A stretch of 40,084 nucleotides of DNA, from the NCBI GenBank assembly GCA_028293285.1, contig JAQGPC010000232.1, positions 1-40,084 of the forward strand, written 5' to 3'. The DNA is from Pedosphaera sp. (GTDB lineage Bacteria > Verrucomicrobiota > Verrucomicrobiia > Limisphaerales > Pedosphaeraceae). Both the position numbers and the translations under genes were made by a program. How positions within the stretch are numbered: the stretch's first letter is position 1; each line of letters opens with the position of its first letter. Positions 18,594-26,920 of this stretch are shown one piece after another. The notes beneath the pieces were generated by a model. It did not search any database. It saw nothing but the letters and a program-made list of their open reading frames with translations, and was not told the origin of the DNA.

Positions 18594-19322
18594 TTATTTC
18601 ATCATGGTATCCAACGTGGAATTCATCGCCTCGGCCCAGATTCCATAACCTTCTTCGCTGGGATGGAGCAGGTCCGGCATGATTTTCTTGGGAATGGCGC
18701 CATCAAGCTCCAGAAACTTTGGTCCCAGGTCGAGAAATCGAACATCTTTGCCGTCGTCCAGTTTGGCGATAAGGGTATTGATTATGGCAGCTTGGGCTCG
18801 CTGCGGATCGTTCAAATCACCGCGCGGGAAAATCCCCAACAGCAGGATTTTGCTCTTGGGCAGTTTTGTGCGCAATTCAAGGACAATCGCCTTCACGCCT
18901 TCCGCAATTTCGGGAATAGAATTGCGCGGTGTGCCGTCTTTTTCCTTTCCGGTATTATTGGTGCCGATCATCAGCACGACCACTTTGGGATGGATGTTGT
19001 CAAGCTCGCCATGCTCGATTCGCCAAAGCACGTGCTGAATACGGTCGGAGCTGATGCCGAAATTCGCTGCGTGAAGTGGAGCATAGTATTTATTCCACAC
19101 ATTGACGCCCTTGTTACGCCAGCGGTCGGTTATCGAATCGCCAAGAAACAGAACGTCGATATTGCCTTGTTTGGCTTCACTCACAAATCCTTCATGACGA
19201 GCGACCCATTTTGCATCGCGCGGGACGGGATTGGTTGCGGAGTTTTGAGCGAACCCAGGCACCGGAGCCAGAAGGCCTCCCAGCATCATGGTGACAAATA
19301 GTGAGAGATATGTTTTTTTCAT
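18594..19322 (-). CDS. Secreted SGNH/GDSL-type hydrolase (PAF-acetylhydrolase-like)
   Basis: A 242-residue protein with signal peptide (about 1-25, LSLFVTMMLGGLLAPVPGFA). Block I is FLGDSITD with nucleophile S63, block II has NFGISSDR with a conserved glycine, block III is MIGTNN with N122, and block V is PDLLHPSEEGY with D217 and H220. All SGNH catalytic residues are present and the length is normal. It most resembles the platelet-activating-factor acetylhydrolase/sialate O-acetylesterase branch, whose bacterial members often remove acetyl groups from polysaccharides. A role in deacetylating glycans for the nearby enzymes is plausible but not shown. It lies 15 bp after a broken MFS gene and would be transcribed with the pseudopilin gene upstream unless it has its own promoter. 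Confidence 0.9.
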   Translation of the reverse strand: MKKTYLSLFVTMMLGGLLAPVPGFAQNSATNPVPRDAKWVARHEGFVSEAKQGNIDVLFLGDSITDRWRNKGVNVWNKYYAPLHAANFGISSDRIQHVLWRIEHGELDNIHPKVVVLMIGTNNTGKEKDGTPRNSIPEIAEGVKAIVLELRTKLPKSKILLLGIFPRGDLNDPQRAQAAIINTLIAKLDDGKDVRFLDLGPKFLELDGAIPKKIMPDLLHPSEEGYGIWAEAMNSTLDTMMK

Positions 19323-19337
19323 AATAGGAACCGATTA

Positions 19338-19671
19338 TTATTCGAGCTGGATTTCTTCCTGGCGGGGACGCACCAGCAAAATCAGCATTCCCCCGAATAA
19401 AGTTGCCGCCGCACAAAGGGTGAACACCACGCCAAGAGAAACTCCGCGATCAACGCAAGCGCTGCAGGAATGTAGACCGCCTCGCTCACGCCCATCAGTC
19501 CTCGTGTCCAGGCCATTTGAGTGAAAGTGTGGGCATGACCGGTAAGCCAAGTCATCAACGACCAGATGAACAGGCTCTAAATTACCATCCAACGACGGCT
19601 AAAGCGGTCTGCGACAAATCCGCCAAGGGACTCAAGAACGCATAGACCCACATGAACAGCGGGGAACAAGA
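19338..19671 (-). pseudogene. Broken MFS transporter gene
   Basis: The minus strand encodes MFS pieces in three segments. Near the start, one frame reads SPLFMWVYAFLSPL. A one-base loss near 19622 moves the reading to GGFVADRFSRRWMVI, then an in-frame TAG (19579-19577), then SLFIWSLMTWLTGHAHTF, TRGLMGVSEAVYIPAALALI. A second shift joins this directly to SLGVVFTLCAAATLFGGMLILLVRP and a normal stop. An MFS protein has about 400 residues, so a large middle part is missing. VADRFSRRWM fits the loop 2-3 motif and TRGLMGVSEAVYIPAALALI the fourth helix of an anion or sugar-acid type MFS carrier. The 5' end touches the stop codon of the pseudopilin gene. The fragment is clearly dead. Confidence 0.85.
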
Positions 19672-20499
19672 TTACCTCGGCCTCGTAGCAGGAATTTGCC
19701 AGTCATTATTCCAGTAGAGGCTCCAGAGATCCTCCAGTGCCACGTTTTCAACATGCCCATCAATGAAGCCAACATTAATCCCCCCTGGCAACCGGCTGGC
19801 GGTGTTCACGAGCGTCGGAACTGTGGTTGGGCGATGGGGGCCATGTCGGGCAATCATGAACCGTCCCATGGCGCCAGCCAGTCCCGCAGAACTGTCCCCT
19901 GTTTGAAGATTGGGCCAAGGATGATCTGTTGGTAGAGGCCATGCATCTGCCCAAACCGCGTCCGCAAAGACCGGTGTTCTTGAGGGAAATTTTACCTGGC
20001 CTTCTTTTTTGAATGCTTCGTTTTCATCGTGCCCGGAGCCGGCAGGCCAACCACCCGCATAAAACCATCCATTGAGGGCATAGCTGCCGTAAGCATTTGT
20101 GTCATTGGCCGAACTCCAGTACCAGGTACGATCGAATGCGCCCGCGGTTACTCTTGGCGGCGGCGGATTTTGAGTTAATGCACAGAGCCGCACGTTATCT
20201 AATTGGCCATACTCAGCACGGAGGGCGTCTAACCAAACATTTGAAACGCCAGGATATGCAAAAGGACCTCCATTATCGGTAATGAATAAAATCTCCGCCA
20301 AATCCAGTTGTTTAAGATTATTCAGGCATGATATATCTTTTGCTTTCATTTTGGCTCTGCTCAAAGCCGGCAGCAACATCGCCGCAAGGATGGCAATTAT
20401 CGCGATGACCACCAATAGTTCTATTAATGTGAAACCCATCTCATGCGTTGGGCATCTCATGGTACGTCTTGTTCTTCGTATGGGTATTTTCATTTGCAC
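19672..20499 (-). CDS. Pseudopilin-like protein, prepilin amino end and DG motif (DUF1559-like)
   Basis: A 275-residue protein with a 22-residue basic leader ending in G22, then F23 with [20 protein letters not shown] and E27 at +5: a canonical prepilin peptidase site. [25 protein letters not shown] follows, and near the end [20 protein letters not shown], the DG motif typical of this family. A second ATG two codons in is an equally good start. It lies 79 bp downstream of the giant beta-strand-repeat protein on the same strand, mirroring the pseudopilin at 10598-11512. It is probably an inner-membrane pseudopilus component whose role is tied to export of the upstream protein. This role is inferred from position only. 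Its last codons abut the broken MFS gene, so deletion of the sequence downstream brought the two together. Confidence 0.88.
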   Translation of the reverse strand: MQMKIPIRRTRRTMRCPTHEMGFTLIELLVVIAIIAILAAMLLPALSRAKMKAKDISCLNNLKQLDLAEILFITDNGGPFAYPGVSNVWLDALRAEYGQLDNVRLCALTQNPPPPRVTAGAFDRTWYWSSANDTNAYGSYALNGWFYAGGWPAGSGHDENEAFKKEGQVKFPSRTPVFADAVWADAWPLPTDHPWPNLQTGDSSAGLAGAMGRFMIARHGPHRPTTVPTLVNTASRLPGGINVGFIDGHVENVALEDLWSLYWNNDWQIPATRPR

Positions 20500-20578
20500 A
20501 ACTTAAATTCTTTCAGATATCGGTTCACAATTATTCGAGTTGATGGCACCGCGGCATGCCGCGACGCCCCATGATTCG

Positions 20579-23500
20579 CTAAGGATGGAAGAGCAACCGG
20601 TAAAATACGCTTGGGTTGGCTGGATTAATCGTTTGAATCAGCTGGTTTGTCGCCGTCGAACCAACAACATCAAACCAGTTCGTGCTAAGTCCGATTGCTG
20701 CGTTGTTTGTTTGCGCCTGTAAGATCCAACCGGTGTGGTCCGCCGGCCAGGAGAGGGTCAATTGATTACCTGATACAGAAGACACGATGTTCGTCGGAGA
20801 GGTGTTGATCCCGGTGCCAGCCACACGCAACGTCCCGTCGGTGGCCAATGTGCTGGTGTCCCAGGTCAAATTCGCACCGGGTGTGGCGGGGACAATATTG
20901 TCGAAGGCTCCGCTGTAATTGGTCGCACTGAACAATTGGATGGCATCCGCCGACGCTAAGGCACTGCCGATGGTATTGATAACCAGCGTTCCTCCAAAAG
21001 TCACAGAAGTCAGTCCTGTTACTTTGCTGTTGGCAATGGTTGTGGTTTTGTTGACTTGAACGTAGTTGGTGCTGCCGGACTGGAGGGACAGGCTGCCGTT
21101 CATTGTCAGAATATTGAAAGTGGGGTTCGCTATTCCTCCCACAGCCAACGTTGAACCAGAGGCAAAAATGATATTTCCACCACTCACCGTACCACTGCCA
21201 CTTAAAATGCGTCCGGAACCCAAACTGAAGATTGACGGCGCCGAAATGTCGAGCTTGCTGCCGGCACCGACCTGTATCAGAGAGCTTGAACCCAGCGAAG
21301 AATTGGCGCCCACAATCACTGCGCCACTGTTGGCATTGATAATCGTCGGGCCACTGTAGGTGTTGGCGCCATACAGGCACAAATTACTCGCTCCCAGCTT
21401 GATAAAACCGCCGGTTCCGCCAATGCCATTCCAGATAGCCAAATTAGCACCAATCAGGTCAAGCCGGTTCGTACCAACCAACGTGACCGGGCCTACCAGA
21501 TTGTTTGTGCTGCTTTCGGTGGGACTATAACCGGAGGCAATGCGGGCGGAACTGTTAAGCACGATGATCTTGTCCAGCATGTTCTGAATGCCCCACAAAT
21601 AGAGAGTGGCATTCGACTCTACTGTGATCGTCTTGCCCGGAACACCCAAATCGGTCACGTGAGACGAAAAGCCGAGGGTACCCGCAGTGACATGAACATC
21701 CCCCAAGCCGACGCCGCCAGAGGGAGAAATCCAGATTGTCCCGTTGCCAACTTTAGTCAAATTATAGCCGTTGCCATTCAATGTGCCCCCGTCATCGCTC
21801 GCGTTACTTGACGGGAAGTCCCAACGACCGTTCGCGCCAATGGTCGCATCACCCAACAAAGTCAAGTTAGCCACAACGACATGAGCTGAAGTGCTGGTCG
21901 ATGAATCATTCAATGCGCCCTGCCCACCGTATCCACTCCCGGCAATTGCGATATTTTTGAGACTGGCATTGACATCGTTGAAATCCAAGGTGCCATTGTT
22001 GGTGATGTAAACGGTGGCAAAAGCCTGGCCCAGTGCGGCATAATTGTTGTACTTCAGAACGCCGTTGGTTACGACCAAAGCACCTGAATAATTCAAGTTA
22101 TTCCCGGTTAAAATCGTTGTGTTGCCGCCACTTTTAATGATAGTGCCATAACCATTTCCGTTATCACTTATCGGACTGTTGATGGTCCAGGTATTGGTTG
22201 CCTGTGGTTCGAAGATCAATGTGCCGTTATTGGCAATTATGGAATTGAACGTGGGAGCATTGGAAAGAGCCAAAGTCACCACGCCTGCCCCCTCTTGATC
22301 CAATAGAATAGACGACATGCTGCTGCCAATCAAAGAATACTTAGCACTCGCGTTCGAAAAGGTCATGCTGACCGGCGCGATCGGCTGAGTGATATGGACT
22401 ACGTTGCTGATCGCAGAGTCATCAAATATGACCACATCTCCATCATAGAATCGATCATATTGGCCAGAGAATGTATTCCACCAATTCGTCGCGCCTTGGT
22501 CCCAAACATCAGGCGCGGAAACAGTCCCTCCCCTCCAAACCAACGGCTGAGAAACTCCGCTGATTTGAATCTTTAAGTATGGGGCCGTGCTGGCTGGATC
22601 AAGAAAACTGTAAGAAAAACGAGGATTGACCCCGACAGCTTTCAAATTCGTCAAATTGCCGTTTAATGTGCCATCATATTGCAAGACTGAATACGGATTG
22701 CTGGTATTGAATATTCCCAAACGCGCGATTTGAAAGGTACTGAGTCCAGACAGGCTAAGATCGCCATTGACATGAATAAAGCTGTTCACCGTTCCAGTCA
22801 CGTCGCTCGGGTCGCTACCCAAAGCTACGAGGTTCGTGCAATCGGACATTGTAAGTTGACCCACAGAAAGCAAACCTGAAATGCCATTGCCTGCGCTGAT
22901 GGTCGAATTCGGTCCGTTTGTCACTTTGCCCAAAATCTTCCCTCCGCTGCCACTCCCCACCAGCATTTGCCCCGAGCCGAGCGTCAGCCCATTCAAAGCG
23001 GCACTGGCATCAAGCGTAGCTGCTGCTCCAACCTGAATGAAGGAACTATTTCCAAGTGATGAATTGGGGCCAACAATTAGAGTGCCAGCATTGATCAACG
23101 TTGCGCCGGTATAAGTATTGGTTCCATTAAACGCATCGATCCCCAGGTCATTCTTAACCCATGAACCCGATCCGCCGATTGGACCGTTAAAGTTAGCTTG
23201 ATCGATGGTCCTTTGAGAGGCCCCGTTGATATGGCTGTTGGTTCCTATCAAAGTAACTGGCCCGGTGAATGTGACACTTCCCTGGCTATTCATGTAAAAC
23301 GCATTACTGAACACAATATTCTTGCTCATAAGAAGCCCAGTTGGAATGCGATAAGTAGCAAAAGTAGCGCCAGCAAACGTAGTGAGCGTTTTAAGGGGAT
23401 CACCCAAACCGGTGCCGACTCCTCCCGGTAAGCTTTGGAATCCCAAAACGCCTTGCAAAATATTGATGTCGCCTAATCCCGTGTTGACGCCCCCATCATT

Positions 23501-24292
23501 TAGAAAAATTTGTTGCGCTCCAATCTTGGTCAAAGCATATCCGTTCCCGTGCAAACCGGTGCTGCCTGGAGCATCGAGCCCCAAAAGATCCCAGCGCGCT
23601 CCATTTGCCCCAATCGTGGCATCGCCGGTCAACGTCATGGAAGCGATGCCATTACCATTTTGCGAGGCTGTAGTGCTAAAGTTTTGAATCGCACCGGCGT
23701 TGGTATATCCTGCACCTTGAATTTGGTAATTTAAGATGGGCATTGTCGTTCTGCCATTGAGATTAAGCGTACCCCCATTTACGGACACCACACTTGTCGA
23801 AGCTCCAAGCGCGTTCGTATTGCCCGGTTGCACAATGCCGTTGTTTATAGTCACCCCCCCAGTGAAGGCGTTGGTGCTGTTGATTATCAGAGTCCCAGTG
23901 CCGTTCTTAGCCAGACCAGTAGCGCCCAAAATACGGCCGGAACCGGTAAAAGTATAATTATTAGCGGCATTTACAGTGATTGAATTTGGGCGCACGTTCG
24001 TCTTGAGGTTTGGCACAAAAAAAGTCGCCGTGTCGTTGAAAATCAGGTCGTCGCCATCTGTGTAAACACTTGGCGTACCGCCGTTAAGCCAGTCAGTTGT
24101 AATCCCAATATCCCAATTCGTGCTAGCGGCGGTGCCATTCCAAACGAGGGATGAGGCTTGAGCAGATGTTCCAACCAGCAGGAAGACGGTGATTAGAGCG
24201 GATATTGTCACAGAAGTCAGCCATGCCGAAAAACGAAGAGCCGGCGTGAATAATTCTGGTATTTTTTCGATTGAGGGGTGATTAAGTTTCAT
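20579..24292 (-). CDS. Giant secreted beta-strand-repeat (autotransporter-associated, PATR-type) protein
   Basis: A 1237-residue protein with a long signal peptide (about 1-46, ending TSAQA). It consists of two similar halves of about 530 residues, starting at about 48 (LVWNGTAASTNW, DGDDLIFNDTA) and about 582 (LVWRGGTVSAPDVW, DGDVVIFDDSA). Each half carries autotransporter-associated beta-strand repeats such as GLAKNGTGTLIINSTNAFTG, NGTNTYTGATLINAGTLIVG and GANTYSGPTIINANSGAVIV, which form a long beta-helix. No autotransporter barrel follows. The protein ends instead in a 75-residue tail with LTLSWP, WILQAQTN, NWFDVVG and VFYRLLFHP. It is probably a fibre-like surface or secreted protein, perhaps adhesive. 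Starting at 24292 gives a good signal peptide. A 102-codon frame overlaps its start (ATGA), and a pseudopilin gene follows. Confidence 0.9.
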   Translation of the reverse strand: MKLNHPSIEKIPELFTPALRFSAWLTSVTISALITVFLLVGTSAQASSLVWNGTAASTNWDIGITTDWLNGGTPSVYTDGDDLIFNDTATFFVPNLKTNVRPNSITVNAANNYTFTGSGRILGATGLAKNGTGTLIINSTNAFTGGVTINNGIVQPGNTNALGASTSVVSVNGGTLNLNGRTTMPILNYQIQGAGYTNAGAIQNFSTTASQNGNGIASMTLTGDATIGANGARWDLLGLDAPGSTGLHGNGYALTKIGAQQIFLNDGGVNTGLGDINILQGVLGFQSLPGGVGTGLGDPLKTLTTFAGATFATYRIPTGLLMSKNIVFSNAFYMNSQGSVTFTGPVTLIGTNSHINGASQRTIDQANFNGPIGGSGSWVKNDLGIDAFNGTNTYTGATLINAGTLIVGPNSSLGNSSFIQVGAAATLDASAALNGLTLGSGQMLVGSGSGGKILGKVTNGPNSTISAGNGISGLLSVGQLTMSDCTNLVALGSDPSDVTGTVNSFIHVNGDLSLSGLSTFQIARLGIFNTSNPYSVLQYDGTLNGNLTNLKAVGVNPRFSYSFLDPASTAPYLKIQISGVSQPLVWRGGTVSAPDVWDQGATNWWNTFSGQYDRFYDGDVVIFDDSAISNVVHITQPIAPVSMTFSNASAKYSLIGSSMSSILLDQEGAGVVTLALSNAPTFNSIIANNGTLIFEPQATNTWTINSPISDNGNGYGTIIKSGGNTTILTGNNLNYSGALVVTNGVLKYNNYAALGQAFATVYITNNGTLDFNDVNASLKNIAIAGSGYGGQGALNDSSTSTSAHVVVANLTLLGDATIGANGRWDFPSSNASDDGGTLNGNGYNLTKVGNGTIWISPSGGVGLGDVHVTAGTLGFSSHVTDLGVPGKTITVESNATLYLWGIQNMLDKIIVLNSSARIASGYSPTESSTNNLVGPVTLVGTNRLDLIGANLAIWNGIGGTGGFIKLGASNLCLYGANTYSGPTIINANSGAVIVGANSSLGSSSLIQVGAGSKLDISAPSIFSLGSGRILSGSGTVSGGNIIFASGSTLAVGGIANPTFNILTMNGSLSLQSGSTNYVQVNKTTTIANSKVTGLTSVTFGGTLVINTIGSALASADAIQLFSATNYSGAFDNIVPATPGANLTWDTSTLATDGTLRVAGTGINTSPTNIVSSVSGNQLTLSWPADHTGWILQAQTNNAAIGLSTNWFDVVGSTATNQLIQTINPANPSVFYRLLFHP

Positions 24293-24597
24293 AGCGCAGG
24301 GATTTTGCCGTTTGGGGGTGTTTTCAGACGCTTAATTACCGATGGCTTCATAATGTTTTCCTGACGTGTCTCCGTTGCAGCAACCGCCGACCGCGCATAA
24401 TGGTGATCAGAACCGACCATAGCCTTATCGCTGCTATTGAACTCATAGCGCGCCACCGTTGCGGCATTGAAAGCGCAAGTAGCGACATCATTGTAAATGT
24501 CAAAATAGTGAATTCTTTCACAGGTTTTGTCAGATTGGGACTTCATTTGCACCATAAAGCCGTTGCCGCATGTAAACAAGGGGGTTAGACTTGTCAT
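24289..24597 (-). CDS. Possible small upstream protein, unknown
   Basis: This frame of 102 codons starts at an ATG at 24597 and its TGA overlaps the ATG of the giant beta-strand-repeat gene (ATGA), the same arrangement seen at three other joints in this window. I do not recognise the sequence. It has no signal peptide, membrane segment or known motif, and a mixed polar composition. It could be a small coupled gene, a leader, or a chance frame in the 5' untranslated region. Confidence 0.25.
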   Translation of the reverse strand: MTSLTPLFTCGNGFMVQMKSQSDKTCERIHYFDIYNDVATCAFNAATVARYEFNSSDKAMVGSDHHYARSAVAATETRQENIMKPSVIKRLKTPPNGKIPAL

Positions 24598-25038
24598 TTA
24601 GTTAGACCAGTTTCAAAAACGCAGGTATTCCCGGCCTACGGCGACAGGGGGGTTTGAGCGTTAAAAAATACAAACCATCAACGCAAGCGGAGTTTTGTCT
24701 GTATATTGCAAATACATTTCCTGCCGTACGCAGCGGATGCCATATACCTCTGATTTGGCAGACGTCGAATGGCACCTCATCGACTACTACTTTTCCAAGT
24801 CTTGCGCACCGGTCGTCCCCGGAAACACAGCTGCCGGGAGTTGCTCAATGCGATCTTCTGCCTCGTCAAGACCGCCTACCATTGGCGCAAACGCCACCTT
24901 GTGGATACATGTGACTCATATTGCCAGCCTTGGTGTTGCTCGCAAACGCCCGCCGTTATGCTGGAGCCTGGGTGGATTGGACGAGCCAACTCTCGTGTAG
25001 CGCCGGAGATCATCAAACGACCGGCGTTTTTACGCCAG
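24598..25038. other. Intergenic region around the IS relic
   Basis: Apart from the IS5-type relic, nothing recognisable is seen between the small frame ending at 24597 and the GntR-type gene's stop at 25039. The stretch 24906-25038 may be further decayed transposon or unrelated sequence. The promoter of the giant beta-strand-repeat gene should lie near 24600, but no clear boxes stand out. Confidence 0.4.
24737..24905 (+). pseudogene. Relic of an IS5-type transposase (amino-terminal part)
   Basis: An ATG at 24737 begins MPYTSDLADVEWHLIDYYF, the standard start of IS5-group transposases (MPYPSDLTDAEWALIEPLL is typical). After about 26 codons the reading shifts frame and continues as TGRPRKHSCRELLNAIFCLV, then KTAYHWRKR, which matches the GRPRKyplREvLNAIFYllrTGcqWR block. 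The rest of the transposase, including the DDE residues, is missing. No terminal inverted repeats were recognised. It lies downstream of the GntR-type gene, on the opposite strand. Confidence 0.75.
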
Positions 25039-26112
25039 CTACGAAAGCGTATCTCCAGAGACTAATCGTGGAATAATGCGGTAATCGCGCGGGAGCGCGT
25101 TGCCGCCAGAGGCCATTTCCAACACGACGCGTGACAGCTTATGAGCAAAGATCAGAGGCTCAATCTGGTATCGCGCGATTGATGGCACGACACACTGTAG
25201 GAACGAATCGTGATCGCGGGCGATCAACACGGTTTCTTTTGGAAAACGCAGGCCACGTTGAACTAGATAGCCGAGCGCGGTCAGTGCATGGGTGGGGCGT
25301 GAAACCAAAAAGGCACTGGGTCTTACCTTACGCTCCAATAAACGGTCCAGTCGCGCGCAAATTCCCGCTACGGTTCCGTCGTGATGCGCGACGATCGCTT
25401 CCACTTCCGAACCAGCCGCCGCTCCCGCTTCACGGAAAGCCAGTTCGCTTTCAACATCTCCTGCTGACACGGAACGGGGATTCAGCAAGGCGAGACAATG
25501 GTGGCCCTTCGCTAGAAACCGGCCGACGGCGTGGCGGCAAGTTGCGCGGTAATCTACGTCCACGGAAGGCAGGCGCACACCTTCATACCGTGAGCCGGGA
25601 ATTACCGCTGGCAAGCCGCGCGTGGAAAACCATTCCTGCATGGCGTAAGTAGAAAGGAAAAGCAGCCACGCCGCTGGACGCAGTCGGGAAGTCAGTTCCT
25701 CCAATGCGTGTCCGGGATGATCGGCGTAGCAGTTGCGTTGGTTCAGAAAATCAAGTTTGTAGTCTTCCTTGCTCAAGGCTTCGCGCAATTCATCAATCCA
25801 AAACAGCACACGCGGGTCCACAGCCTGCAATAGTACGGGGGACAAGACGACGACATTCCTGCTGGCGGCAGTTGGATTTTGGCCCGGCTTGACGTGAACC
25901 ATCAGATGCCGCTGGCCTTTGCCGCCGCGAATCAACCCTTCATCCGCGAGCCGGGCTAGCGCGGCACGCAACGTCATGCGGCTCACACCCAACTGGACAC
26001 ACAGTTCCCGTTCACTCGGCAACCGTTCCCCACCGGAACTGGAGGCAATGTGTTCTTTCAGGATCGCAACTGTTTGCGCGACCAAGGACAATCGTTTGGG
26101 AGAACGCAGCAT
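25039..26112 (-). CDS. GntR-type transcriptional regulator with LacI-like sensing domain
   Basis: A 357-residue protein. Residues about 7-72 are a GntR winged helix: AQTVAILKEHI, LPSERELCVQLGVSRMTLRA, ALARLADEGLI. Residues about 85-350 look like a periplasmic-binding-protein/LacI-type sensor (VVVLSPVLLQ, AVIPGSRYEGVRLPSVDVDY, GRFLAKGHHCLALLNP, FLVSRPTHALTALGYLVQRG, LIARDHDSFLQCVVPSIARY). This GntR plus LacI-sensor arrangement occurs in sugar-responsive regulators such as AraR. The ligand is unknown. It stands alone on the minus strand, with a decayed region on both sides, so its targets may be elsewhere. A GGCACG/CGTGCC inverted repeat 36 bp upstream could be an autoregulatory site. All helix-turn-helix positions appear intact. 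Confidence 0.87.
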   Translation of the reverse strand: MLRSPKRLSLVAQTVAILKEHIASSSGGERLPSERELCVQLGVSRMTLRAALARLADEGLIRGGKGQRHLMVHVKPGQNPTAASRNVVVLSPVLLQAVDPRVLFWIDELREALSKEDYKLDFLNQRNCYADHPGHALEELTSRLRPAAWLLFLSTYAMQEWFSTRGLPAVIPGSRYEGVRLPSVDVDYRATCRHAVGRFLAKGHHCLALLNPRSVSAGDVESELAFREAGAAAGSEVEAIVAHHDGTVAGICARLDRLLERKVRPSAFLVSRPTHALTALGYLVQRGLRFPKETVLIARDHDSFLQCVVPSIARYQIEPLIFAHKLSRVVLEMASGGNALPRDYRIIPRLVSGDTLS

Positions 26113-26147
26113 CTCTGGAAATCTCTCTGCAAAAGCCGGATTTTAAA

Positions 26148-26172
26148 GGCACGGGCGGCGTTGGGGCGTGCC
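26148..26172. promoter_or_regulatory. Inverted repeat upstream of the GntR-type gene
   Basis: GGCACG (26148-26153) and CGTGCC (26167-26172) flank 13 bases, 36 bp before the start at 26112. It could be an operator for the regulator itself. The arms are only six bases, so chance is possible. Confidence 0.25.
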
Positions 26173-26415
26173 GGATGGGTCGGGTAAAGAATTTTCGTGC
26201 GGGTAATTCATGGTTTGAACCTGTTTTTTTATTTAGTCCTGCAACCCGGGCCTTTTGTTTTTAGACCTTCTCCTCTTCCATGATCTTTGCCATGCGTTTG
26301 CTCGTTGCGTTTGGATTCCATAATTCTCTGATGGCTCTGCCCCCAAGGCCATTCAAAAATTTTTGCAGAGATTTTCTCTGGGGTTACACCGTTTCGGCGG
26401 GGCCGCGTGGTTTAG

Positions 26416-26604
26416 ACTATTGGTTTAATCGCACAAGTTGGAGTCAAAGAGACTACTAACAAAACCTATGGCGACGTCACGTCCAAACCGCTGGTCTAAT
26501 AAAATAGCAACTGCGGCTTTCCCCGACTGACTTATAAATTCCAGGGACGCGACTTCCGTCTCACCGATGTGGAAGGTGAAATAGTAAAAGGCATTATTGC
26601 TTAA
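26416..26604 (+). pseudogene. Possible small-gene relic with two consecutive in-frame stops
   Basis: One plus-strand frame reads TIGLIAQVGVKETTNKTYGD, VTSKPLV, then TAATAA (26497-26502), then NSNCGFPRLTYKFQGRDFRL, TDVEGEIVKGIIA and a TAA at 26602-26604. Both sides look protein-like and share the frame. I do not recognise the family. It may be a decayed small gene, or two unrelated short frames; no ATG with a good context is visible. Confidence 0.3.
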
Positions 26605-26624
26605 GTTTGAGTTTTAGCTAGGGC

Positions 26625-26680
26625 AAAAAATAAAACCCGCAAGGTTTGTCGATCAATAAGCGCGAACGAGACCTTGCGGG
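26625..26680 (-). terminator. Intrinsic terminator, minus strand
   Basis: CCCGCAAGGT (26636-26645) pairs perfectly over ten bases with ACCTTGCGGG (26671-26680), with a 25-base loop. On the minus strand the stem is followed by TTTTATTTTTT (26635-26625), a good T tract. It lies about 90 bp beyond the stop codon of the Fur-like relic and fits as that lost gene's terminator. It could also act weakly on the plus strand. Confidence 0.65.
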
Positions 26681-26767
26681 ATAATTTATTTCAGGGGAAC
26701 ATGACGCGGACTTCATTGATAAACTGTCGGAGACAGGAATTTTTGCACATATCGGGGCGGGTTTAGC

Positions 26768-26920
26768 CTAGCACGCGGGACAGATGCCAAAAAAATCCAG
26801 CTCATGATATAGTTCTGAATACCTCTGCTCGCGCATGATTTGCTGTCCCAGGTCACGCAACGCCTTAGAGCGTGTAATTAACCTTGTCGGTGCAAGCTGT
26901 TGGATAGTAGAACGGCATAA
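26768..26920 (-). pseudogene. Probable carboxyl-terminal relic of a Fur-family regulator
   Basis: Fifty codons on the minus strand end SKALRDLGQQIMREQRYSEL, YHELDFFGICPAC and a stop at 26770-26768. The pattern of an amphipathic helix, then H-x-L-x-F-F-G-x-C-P-x-C at the very end, is typical of Fur/PerR/Zur proteins, where the last CxxC binds structural zinc. The similarity fades upstream and a TAA blocks the frame at 26923. The DNA-binding domain, which would lie to the right, is absent. The downstream terminator on the same strand supports a former gene here. The family call is from motif memory. Confidence 0.45.

Noticed and set aside
24598..25038. Search for inverted repeats marking an intact IS element
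   Set aside because: No matching ends were found; only the amino-terminal transposase fragment is supported.
26497..26502. In-frame stop codons as possible recoding (selenocysteine or readthrough)
   Set aside because: Both codons are TAA, not TGA, and two in a row point to decay or true termination.
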